Of a stretch of 64,000 bases of DNA, positions 1-6,036 are shown piece after piece. The stretch lies in contig NZ_BILY01000029.1 in assembly GCF_004000805.1 (NCBI RefSeq), positions 22,928 through 86,927 of the forward strand, given 5' to 3'. How positions within the stretch are numbered: the stretch's first letter is position 1; the number at the start of each line of letters is the position of its first letter. Under the pieces are notes generated by a model. That model worked only from the letters and a program-made list of their open reading frames with translations, did not search any database and was not told the origin of the DNA. The stretch comes from Paenibacillus glycanilyticus NBRC 16618. GTDB taxonomy: Bacteria; Bacillota; Bacilli; Paenibacillales; Paenibacillaceae. The translations under genes were made by a program, and so were the position numbers.

Positions 1-450
1 CGGACGGTCTATTCCGATCCACAGGGGCTTCCCGTCTTCTCCGTAAATGGGGGTAACCACTTCCTGCATGACAACGGTATCGTAACGATGCGGCACGGGC
101 GCACCCGTAAAAATCCGCACGGCATCCCTATCATTAACCGGCCGGTCTACGGTACACTCCTGAGCCCATTCCTTGGATGTGCCCGCCTTAACCTCCGCAA
201 TCACTTTAAGCATGACCTCACTGCCCGGACCGGCTTCAAGCAAGGTTTGAGAGCGTACGGCATACCCGTCCATAGCAGCCCGGCGGAACGGCGGCATTGG
301 AAACGGCGTAAAGAAATCTTCCGCCAGCACCCTGCCCACGCAATCCTCCAAGGGCAGCTTTTCGGTTCGAACGGGGGACGCTCCCCCGCACAAATGACGA
401 AGCGCTTCTTCTACGGATACAACAAGCTGCTGCTTCTGCAAGGTAGTCAT
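1..450 (-). CDS. moeA: Molybdopterin molybdenumtransferase MoeA (5' part; gene runs off the left edge)
   Basis: First 150 codons of a leftward gene open at position 1. Reading the complement from the ATG at 450 gives SVEEALRHL, LPLEDCVGRVLAEDF, PPFRRAAMDGYAVR and AVRIFTGAPVPHRYDTVVMQE, which are the conserved N-terminal blocks of MoeA; the AMDGYA and FTGAPVP motifs are diagnostic. MoeA inserts molybdate into adenylated molybdopterin in the cytoplasm to give the active cofactor needed by nitrate reductase. A GGGGAGGGAA Shine-Dalgarno precedes the ATG by about 7 nt. The gene is divergent from a nitrate transporter and has its own promoter and a terminator-bearing leader, so it is probably co-regulated with nitrate assimilation. 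The C-terminal domains lie outside the window. Confidence 0.93.
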   Translation of the reverse strand, partial: MTTLQKQQLVVSVEEALRHLCGGASPVRTEKLPLEDCVGRVLAEDFFTPFPMPPFRRAAMDGYAVRSQTLLEAGPGSEVMLKVIAEVKAGTSKEWAQECTVDRPVNDRDAVRIFTGAPVPHRYDTVVMQEVVTPIYGEDGKPLWIGIDRP

Positions 451-484
451 TAGACATTCCCTCCCCACCGCACAAAATGAACAT

Positions 485-555
485 AAAAAGCCCGTTTCCT
501 ATATAAATAAGGAAGCGGGCTCCGTTGCCAAGGTCGACAGCACATCGTTGTGCTG
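485..555 (-). promoter_or_regulatory. moeA leader: ANTAR-type dual hexaloop hairpins overlapping an intrinsic terminator
   Basis: On the complementary strand, from about the transcription start (562), the RNA reads hairpin P1 CAGCAC-AACGAT-GTGCTG (555-538), an 8-nt linker, hairpin P2 GGC-AACGGA-GCC (529-518), then a 12-position terminator stem (521-510 with 500-489, one A-C mismatch) followed by a T run (489-485). Both six-base loops have A at position 1 and G at position 4, the signature of RNA sites bound by ANTAR antiterminators (NasR, EutV families). P2 uses the same bases as the 5' arm of the terminator, so the two structures exclude each other. The terminator lies 35 nt before the moeA start with no leftward gene upstream, so it can only act as an attenuator. 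The P2 stem is short (3 bp). Confidence 0.7.
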
Positions 556-568
556 AACTTTTGTTTTG

Positions 569-597
569 AGCATAATGGAAGTTTATTTACATGTCAA
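569..597 (-). promoter_or_regulatory. Sigma-A promoter of moeA
   Basis: On the minus strand TTGACA (597-592), 17-nt spacer, TATGCT (574-569). The predicted start near 562 places hexaloop P1 at the very 5' end of the transcript. Confidence 0.7.
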
Positions 598-608
598 TAT
601 AAGTTACA
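592..608. promoter_or_regulatory. GlnR/TnrA-type box over the moeA -35
   Basis: TGTCA-ATATAAG-TTACA matches TGTNA-N7-TNACA exactly. It overlaps the moeA -35 hexamer and is centred about 38 bp upstream of the predicted start. Family knowledge: GlnR and TnrA bind this palindrome under nitrogen control. Confidence 0.7.
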
Positions 609-655
609 TAAAAATATCGAATACCGCTTTGTTTTAAGAATATTTTAAAATTTGG

Positions 656-672
656 TGTTAAGTTTATTGACA
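656..672. promoter_or_regulatory. GlnR/TnrA-type box over the narK -35
   Basis: TGTTA-AGTTTAT-TGACA matches TGTNA-N7-TNACA exactly; its right half is part of the narK -35 TTGACA. The geometry mirrors the box at the moeA promoter. Confidence 0.72.
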
Positions 673-696
673 TGCATTTGACAATTCACCTATAAT
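667..696 (+). promoter_or_regulatory. Sigma-A promoter of the nitrate transporter gene
   Basis: Consensus TTGACA (667-672), 18-nt spacer, consensus TATAAT (691-696). Predicted start near 703, just before the first hexaloop hairpin of the leader. Confidence 0.8.
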
Positions 697-703
697 TCGA
701 ATT

Positions 704-806
704 GGGTTCACAATGATGTGACCGTACGATCCGGTGGGTACAATGCTGTACCGCCTTCGGCAAAGAGGCCGCTTCTGTCCGCAAGGGCAGTTTGCGGCCT
801 TTTTTT
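704..806 (+). promoter_or_regulatory. narK leader: three ANTAR-type hexaloop hairpins and an intrinsic terminator
   Basis: Three short hairpins carry six-base loops with A1 and G4: H1 TCAC-AATGAT-GTGA (708-721, extendable with GGT/ACC), H2 GGTAC-AATGCT-GTACC (737-752), H3 CGGC-AAAGAG-GCCG (758-771). The terminator follows: AGGCCGC (766-772) pairs with GCGGCCT (794-800), enclosing an inner CTGTCC-GCAA-GGGCAG stem, then seven T (800-806). H3 shares bases 766-771 with the terminator's 5' arm, as expected if an ANTAR protein stabilises the hexaloop form to allow read-through. The terminator ends about 90 nt before the start codon. The likely activator is a NasR/NasT-type nitrate-responsive ANTAR protein not encoded here. 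Confidence 0.75.
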
Positions 807-898
807 AATGTTGAAATGAAACGAAAATCAGACTCTCGCCCCGGGAACGCGCGTCTGCAACCGAAAAACAGAAATATATCCATTGGAGGGAATTGGTT

Positions 899-2113
899 AT
901 GAGTAACCCTACGTCGTTCTGGAAAAGCGGTCATAAGCCTTCATTATTTAGCGCCTTTATGTATTTCGATATCAGCTTTATGATCTGGGTACTGATTGGG
1001 CCGCTTAGCGTCGTTATTATCGGAGATTATGATATGACGCCGGTTCAAAAAGCCAACCTCGTTGCCCTGCCGGTGCTTGGCGGCTCCATTCTCCGCCTTG
1101 TGTTCGGCTTCCTTACCGACTATATCGGACCAAAGAGAACCGGACAGCTCGGTATGCTGCTTACGATGATCCCTCTTGTATGGGGCTGGAAATTTGTTGA
1201 TTCCCTGTCGGATCTGCATATCGTTGCTCTCATGCTTGGCGTCGCAGGCGCATCGTTTGCCGCTGCGCTTCCGCTTGCAAGCCGCTGGTATCCGCCTCAA
1301 TATCAAGGTCTCGCCATGGGAATCGCCGGCGCGGGCAACAGCGGAACGGTCTTCTCCACCTTGTTCGCCAACCGGATCGCCCAGCATTTCGGCAGTTGGG
1401 AAGTGGTTTTTGGCCTTGCGCTTATTCCGATCGCAATCGCCTTCATCGTCTTTACGATCTTCGCGAAAGACAGCCCGAACCAGCCCGCTCCAAAAAAGCT
1501 GTCACAATACGCAAAAATATTGAAGCAGCGCGATACCTGGCTCTTCTGCATCATGTACGGCGTTACGTTTGGCGGCTTTGTTGGCCTATCCAACTACCTG
1601 ACGATCTTCTTCAACACCCAATACGGCTTGTCTGCCGTCAAAGCAGCAGATTTCACTACGCTGTGCGTCATCGCTGGCAGCTTCTTTCGTCCGATAGGAG
1701 GGTACTTGTCCGATAAGCTTGGCGGCATTAAGGTTCTAATGATTTTGTATACGGGAGCGGCTGTTATGCTCGCAACGATTTCGAGTCTTCCGCCTCTCTA
1801 TCTCGTGATTGGCCTGTTATTCGTAGGCATGATGTGTCTTGGCGCCGGCAACGGCTCCGTGTTCCAGCTCGTACCGCAGCGGTTCGGCGACGAGATTGGA
1901 CTGGTAACCGGGATCGTTGGCGCAGCCGGCGGACTTGGCGGATATGCTCTGCCGCTTATTCTAGGCAACCTGTATCAGTCCACTGGCTCCTACACGCCGG
2001 GCTTCCTCATTTTGTGCGGCATAGCGCTGTTAAGCGTCATTATGCTTGCGATTGCCCAGCTGGACTGGAAGAAAACCTGGATCGGGGAAGGCGGCAAAGC
2101 ACGCAGCGTGTAA
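899..2113 (+). CDS. narK: NarK/NasA-type nitrate/nitrite transporter (MFS, NNP family)
   Basis: A 404-residue twelve-helix MFS protein. It carries the two nitrate-signature regions of the NNP family: GIAGAGNSGTVFSTLFANR in TM5 and GNGSVFQLVPQRF with GIVGAAGGLGGYALP in TM11, plus the MFS loop motif GFLTDYIGPKR. Family role: uptake of nitrate (or nitrite exchange) across the cytoplasmic membrane. ATG 899 is preferred over TTG 893 because the GGAGGG at 885-890 sits 8 nt upstream of it and only 2 nt from the TTG. Regulation appears to combine a GlnR/TnrA-type box on the promoter with a hexaloop antitermination leader. The divergent moeA supplies the cofactor for a nitrate reductase that is not in the window. 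Assimilatory use (NasA) is inferred from the nitrogen-control box. Confidence 0.92.
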   Translation: MSNPTSFWKSGHKPSLFSAFMYFDISFMIWVLIGPLSVVIIGDYDMTPVQKANLVALPVLGGSILRLVFGFLTDYIGPKRTGQLGMLLTMIPLVWGWKFVDSLSDLHIVALMLGVAGASFAAALPLASRWYPPQYQGLAMGIAGAGNSGTVFSTLFANRIAQHFGSWEVVFGLALIPIAIAFIVFTIFAKDSPNQPAPKKLSQYAKILKQRDTWLFCIMYGVTFGGFVGLSNYLTIFFNTQYGLSAVKAADFTTLCVIAGSFFRPIGGYLSDKLGGIKVLMILYTGAAVMLATISSLPPLYLVIGLLFVGMMCLGAGNGSVFQLVPQRFGDEIGLVTGIVGAAGGLGGYALPLILGNLYQSTGSYTPGFLILCGIALLSVIMLAIAQLDWKKTWIGEGGKARSV

Positions 2114-2210
2114 GATAGGACGCGCCAACATTTTGTCCGCTCCCGCATGAAAAATCTTTCCGTGAGGGTTATAATGGGAGCAGGACGGAATAGGAAGAGG
2201 AGAATCACGC

Positions 2211-3200
2211 ATGCGCTTTATCGACAATCACAATATCACGGACCCGACGCTGAATCTGGCGCTCGAGGAATATATTTTACGTTCGCTGCCGGAAGACGAA
2301 TATTTGCTGTTCTACATTAACGAGCCGTCTATCATTATCGGCAAGAATCAGAATACGGTTGAGGAAATTAACGCCGAATACGTCAACGAGAACGGCATCC
2401 ATGTGGTGCGCAGGCTGTCGGGAGGCGGCGCGGTCTATCATGATCTCGGGAACCTCAGCTTCAGCTTCATCATGAAGGATGACGGCAAGTCGTTCCACAA
2501 CTTCAAGAAGTTCACGGAGCCCGTTGTCCGCGCATTGCGCAAGCTTGGCGTAGACGCGGAGCTGTCGGGACGCAACGACCTTCAGGTCGGCGAACGCAAA
2601 ATTTCCGGCAACGCCCAATTTGCTACCAAAGGGAAAATGTTCAGCCACGGCACTCTTTTATTTGATTCGGAGATTGAGAACGTCGTTTCGGCGCTTAAGG
2701 TTAATGCGGAGAAATACGTCTCGAAAGCAACCAAATCCATTCGGAGCCGCGTTGCCAACATCTCGGAATTTTTGAAAGAACCAATGACCATTCAGGAATT
2801 GAGACAATATTTGCTGGAGTCGATATTCGAAGGCGAGCCGGAAATTCCGGTTTACAAGCTGACTGAAGAGGATTGGGCGAATGTCCGGAAGCTGGCTGAC
2901 GAGCGTTACCGCAGCTGGGACTGGAATTACGGCCGCTCCCCTGCCTTTAACGTCCGTCAGACAAAGCGCATTGAAGGCGCGGGCACCTACGACATACGCC
3001 TGCAGGTGGAAGAAGGCAAAATCGTGGATGCCGCCGTATTTGGCGACTTCTTCGGCAGAGGCGAGACAAGCGAAGTGACTTCGAAGCTGATCGGCACGCG
3101 TTACGACGCGGAATCGCTCGGCAAGCTGCTGGATGAGATCGACGTGAACTTCTACTTCGGTCCGATTACGAAAGAGCAGCTGTTGTCGCTCATGCTGTAA
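2211..3200 (+). CDS. lplJ: Lipoate-protein ligase (LplJ/LplA type)
   Basis: A 329-residue cytoplasmic enzyme that activates lipoate with ATP and transfers it to a lysine of lipoyl domains or GcvH. The lipoate-binding block RRLSGGGAVYHDLGNLSFSF lies at about residues 70-90 and the catalytic-lysine region GERKISGNAQ near 125; the C-terminal accessory domain starts around residue 245. Length matches Bacillus LplJ. GGAAGAGGAGA precedes the ATG by about 8 nt, and TATAAT at 2170-2175 suggests its own promoter, although no good -35 is visible. The gene is monocistronic, closed by the terminator at 3218-3259. Confidence 0.93.
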   Translation: MRFIDNHNITDPTLNLALEEYILRSLPEDEYLLFYINEPSIIIGKNQNTVEEINAEYVNENGIHVVRRLSGGGAVYHDLGNLSFSFIMKDDGKSFHNFKKFTEPVVRALRKLGVDAELSGRNDLQVGERKISGNAQFATKGKMFSHGTLLFDSEIENVVSALKVNAEKYVSKATKSIRSRVANISEFLKEPMTIQELRQYLLESIFEGEPEIPVYKLTEEDWANVRKLADERYRSWDWNYGRSPAFNVRQTKRIEGAGTYDIRLQVEEGKIVDAAVFGDFFGRGETSEVTSKLIGTRYDAESLGKLLDEIDVNFYFGPITKEQLLSLML

Positions 3201-3217
3201 TTAGGCTTCAAACTAAA

Positions 3218-3259
3218 CACTCGGATGTGCTTGTCCTTGATAAGCGCATCCGAGTTTTT
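3218..3259 (+). terminator. Intrinsic terminator after lplJ
   Basis: ACTCGGATGTGC pairs with GCGCATCCGAGT across a 13-nt loop, followed by five T. Confidence 0.8.
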
Positions 3260-3268
3260 AATTTTGTG

Positions 3269-3895
3269 CTATTTGTCTAACGTCCTATAGATCTTTTTGA
3301 CTCTCTTTAACTGAGCGTCCGTGAGTTGCTGCTCTCTTGCACGCAGTACCTTCAGGAAAGCCTCCTTATTTAGAGCCGTCACGGCAAGAAGCACGCTTTC
3401 CGAATGCTGCGGCACTTCCTTGGGCCTGCAGCTTTCAAGATGGCGGAGCAGGATCGGAAAAATTAACTTGTTGTTGTCCTCGTTTGCTGCCGCTAATTTC
3501 GAAAGCGTAAGAACAGCCTTGTCCACGGTTATGACTGAACCTTCGTTCATGGCTTTCGCGATTTGACCGTAATGCTCCATAATCGCTTCCGATGCCGCAT
3601 CCGCAATGGTGCACAATGCCGTCATCCCGCCCCATACCAGCCGATTATCCGAACTGTCCAGCAGCTCGATAAATCGTGCAGCGAATGGGCTTATCAGGTC
3701 CGGCCGAAGCTCGCCAATCTCATAGGCAACCTTGATGCAATCATGCCGAACCTTTTTATCCTTACCGGACAAATTCTCGATGATAACTTGTATGCCGGCA
3801 AGATTTTCTTCGCTTGCCAGCCTTCGCGCAAGTTCAATATTAGGTTCCTCGTCATTACGGCCAAGCCGGGAAGCCAACACATTCACAACGGACAC
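3269..3895 (-). CDS. HEAT/armadillo-like helical repeat protein, function unknown
   Basis: A 208-residue protein of amphipathic helix pairs resembling degenerate HEAT repeats, for example EENLAGIQVIIENLSGKDKKVRHDCIKVAYEIGE and ISPFAARFIELLDSS. Such solenoids are protein-binding scaffolds; no catalytic motif is visible. An upstream-extended frame exists, but its first 61 residues lie inside the neighbouring exporter gene. GTG at 3895 is chosen because AGAGAGGG lies 6 nt before it and it falls 29 nt after the LysE stop. It is the last gene of a five-gene operon, so a role with the exporter or acetyltransferase cannot be excluded. Confidence 0.7.
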   Translation of the reverse strand: MSVVNVLASRLGRNDEEPNIELARRLASEENLAGIQVIIENLSGKDKKVRHDCIKVAYEIGELRPDLISPFAARFIELLDSSDNRLVWGGMTALCTIADAASEAIMEHYGQIAKAMNEGSVITVDKAVLTLSKLAAANEDNNKLIFPILLRHLESCRPKEVPQHSESVLLAVTALNKEAFLKVLRAREQQLTDAQLKRVKKIYRTLDK

Positions 3896-3924
3896 GATAT
3901 CCCTCTCTTTCGCACAATAATAAC

Positions 3925-4584
3925 CTACTCGCCTAACACAAACTGCAGCCCCGACCAGAATACGCGGATTGCGAAATAAACAAAAAGCAGAGCCGAGAAA
4001 ATCGAAATGATCCTCACGAACTTTGCGCCTAGCGCTTTGCCTGCCCGCCCGCTTAGGTAGGCCATGCCAAGCGACCACAATAAGCCGGCGGAAAAGAAGC
4101 CCGCGATAAATACCGCAATCGTATAACGGCTATCGCCGTGAACCTCGGCTACAATCGGCCCCGCCGAAGCGACAAACCACAGCATAACCGTAGGCGACGA
4201 CAAGGCCGCTCCGAGTCCAAACAGAAAATCCGCGAGCCTCCGCTTGGGCCGCTGCCCTGCTTCCGATTCCCTCGCCTTCCAATCGATCATTCTCGGATGG
4301 AGCGATTCTTTCGCCATTTTATAAGCAAGCAGAAGCAAAACCGCCGTTCCCGCAATCCATAAAATCCAACGAACGACGGTAATCTCGAGTATAAAGCTGA
4401 ACCCGATCAGCGCAAGCGCAAGATAGGTCAAGTCTCCAAAGCATGAACCGAAACCTATCATAAAGGAAGGCTTAAAGCCGCGCTCGACCCCGGTTTTAAT
4501 AATGGCAACGTTCACCATGCCCAAATCCAAACATAGAGATAAAGAAAATAAAAAGCCTTGTATGAATGCTAACCCTAAGACCAT
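3925..4584 (-). CDS. LysE/RhtB-family amino-acid exporter
   Basis: A 219-residue, six-helix membrane protein. The N-terminal GFLFSLSLCLDLGMVNVAI segment, the FMIGFGSCFGDLTYLALALIG region and the SSPTVMLWF block correspond to conserved parts of the LysE/RhtB superfamily, which exports amino acids or related small metabolites. A charged cytoplasmic loop at residues 100-120 separates the two helix triplets. The GNAT gene ends 8 nt upstream, so the two are translationally close; an acetyltransferase paired with an exporter suggests handling of one small molecule, but the substrate is unknown. Confidence 0.82.
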   Translation of the reverse strand: MVLGLAFIQGFLFSLSLCLDLGMVNVAIIKTGVERGFKPSFMIGFGSCFGDLTYLALALIGFSFILEITVVRWILWIAGTAVLLLLAYKMAKESLHPRMIDWKARESEAGQRPKRRLADFLFGLGAALSSPTVMLWFVASAGPIVAEVHGDSRYTIAVFIAGFFSAGLLWSLGMAYLSGRAGKALGAKFVRIISIFSALLFVYFAIRVFWSGLQFVLGE

Positions 4585-4592
4585 CTAAACGT

Positions 4593-5357
4593 TCACTCAT
4601 CCTGCTTCAAAGATTTAACCCGGTACCAATATTCGTATTGCGTCTCGAAACCGAATTTGTCATACAGCCGGTTTGCGGGTTGGTTCGCCTGAACGACCAA
4701 TAAATAGGCTTTATCCGCCCCGTTCCGCTTCCCCCAACGAAAAATGTGCAGCAGCAGCTGATAGCCAAGTCCTCGATTACGGAACCTCTCGGAGGTGACA
4801 ATATCGTACAAGCCGATATAGCCATGCTCGATTACGCCGATTCCGCATGCCGCCGGAACCCCATCCGCATGCAATGTGACAAAGCATAGGCGGAGCGGCA
4901 TGCCGGTCAGCATCTTGACCGCCGTTTCCCGCTGCTTGTCCGAGAGCGGCATCATCTGCGTAAATTCATCCAGCCAATGTTCGCTAAGCCGTTCGTCGAT
5001 CCGGCATGCGAAGTCTGCCGGCTCCGGAAGATCCTCCAGCGCCGCCGTCTTCACGTAAACGGGATCCACCATCCGGTAGCCCCGCTCCTCCAATAGAGTA
5101 TCCAGCTGACTAGGTCTTGCAAACGGCGTGATTTTAAATACCGCGTCCAAACCGCGCTCCGCGTACAGCTTCTCGCAGCGAACGATTTTTTCCATCACTT
5201 GGCCATGGCTCTCGTACAGCGGCATCACGCAATTCGAACGCTTCGTATAACCATCCGCGAACCGGAGGAGCCAGCCGTCGTAAACGACCGTCTGAAGAGA
5301 CGGCCATGCGTTGAGACTTAACTCTTCTATCATCTGATGCAGCGTGTTCGTCTGCAT
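4593..5357 (-). CDS. GNAT-family N-acetyltransferase
   Basis: A 254-residue protein. The C-terminal 110 residues hold the GNAT fold with the acetyl-CoA pyrophosphate loop RFRNRGLGYQLLLHIF and the closing strand ANRLYDKFGFETQYEYWYR. The N-terminal half (LSLNAWPSLQTVVYDGWLLRFADGYTKR) is typical of a two-domain GNAT subgroup. ATG 5357 is preferred over an ATG seven codons upstream because AAAGGAGG lies 9 nt before it. It sits between a small conserved protein gene and a LysE exporter in the same operon. Substrate unknown. Confidence 0.85.
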   Translation of the reverse strand: MQTNTLHQMIEELSLNAWPSLQTVVYDGWLLRFADGYTKRSNCVMPLYESHGQVMEKIVRCEKLYAERGLDAVFKITPFARPSQLDTLLEERGYRMVDPVYVKTAALEDLPEPADFACRIDERLSEHWLDEFTQMMPLSDKQRETAVKMLTGMPLRLCFVTLHADGVPAACGIGVIEHGYIGLYDIVTSERFRNRGLGYQLLLHIFRWGKRNGADKAYLLVVQANQPANRLYDKFGFETQYEYWYRVKSLKQDE

Positions 5358-5374
5358 GTCCAACGTCCTCCTTT

Positions 5375-5677
5375 TCATAGAAGATGAAACCGTTCCAGCT
5401 GCGCATGTAGATTTTCCCGCAAGAGAATTTCTTTTTGCTTAGGCCCCAACAGGTCAAAATGCGGGTATTTATCCCGTCTATGAATATATCTCGGATTGAG
5501 ACCGTTATCCCTGCACCATAACGCAAGCTTGTCCAGATCGGAGCAGCCTACCTTGGTTACGGTCTTCATGCCCGGAAAACGCGGATCCACCCAATAATGC
5601 GTCAGGTAGGCAATCTCCCCGCGGGCGACCGCTTCCTTCCATGCCGTCACTTCAGACCTGGAAATCCCGAATGCCAT
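5375..5677 (-). CDS. Small conserved Bacillales protein (possibly YneQ-like)
   Basis: A 100-residue protein starting MAFGISRSEVTAWKEAV, with YLTHYWVDPRFPGMKTVTKVGC and YPHFDLLGPKQK as its most distinctive blocks. It resembles, from memory, the uncharacterised B. subtilis YneQ in length and opening sequence; this is not certain. It is aromatic and charged with no signal peptide or membrane helix. AAAGGAGC lies 10 nt before the ATG. It is the second gene of the operon, 19 nt after ywbE. Confidence 0.75.
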   Translation of the reverse strand: MAFGISRSEVTAWKEAVARGEIAYLTHYWVDPRFPGMKTVTKVGCSDLDKLALWCRDNGLNPRYIHRRDKYPHFDLLGPKQKEILLRENLHAQLERFHLL

Positions 5678-5696
5678 CGCGCTCTAAGCTCCTTTA

Positions 5697-5894
5697 TCAC
5701 GAATAAATGCGTTTTACTCTTCCGACTTGGCCGTCAGTGAGACGCACCTTGATGCCATGCGGATGCGTCGGCGAATTCGTAAGCAGATCCTTTACGATGC
5801 CGCGCGTCAGCTTCCCCGTCCGCTGATCCTGCTTCAGGACAATATCCACCTCAAGCCCCGGCTTCACCGAAGCGCGCTCTGTACCGCTATTCAT
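5697..5894 (-). CDS. ywbE: YwbE family protein
   Basis: A 65-residue protein matching the YwbE family almost end to end: KPGLEVDIVLKQDQRTGKLTRG, VKDLLTNSPTHPHGIKVRL and DGQVGRVKRI. The fold is probably a small beta-barrel of the KOW/SH3 kind; the function is unknown. It is the first gene of the leftward operon and diverges from the DEAD-box helicase gene at 6037. Confidence 0.9.
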   Translation of the reverse strand: MNSGTERASVKPGLEVDIVLKQDQRTGKLTRGIVKDLLTNSPTHPHGIKVRLTDGQVGRVKRIYS

Positions 5895-6036
5895 TGTTGA
5901 TCATTCCTTTGTTTGCATGTATGCTTAATAGCTTATGACGCCCAGCATAGCATATGTAGATGAAAGATGCACTTCCAAGGCACAACTGGTATACTAAACG
6001 ATAAACGAGTTCGATGAAATGAGGAACATATACAAA

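Noticed and set aside
485..555. Mo-cofactor (Moco) riboswitch upstream of moeA
   Set aside because: The leader is only about 110 nt and lacks the long multi-stem Moco architecture; two A1/G4 hexaloops plus terminator overlap fit an ANTAR site better.
3269..4078. Longer 269-residue version of the HEAT-like protein
   Set aside because: Its first 61 residues are an alternative frame inside the LysE gene; GTG 3895 has a proper ribosome site.
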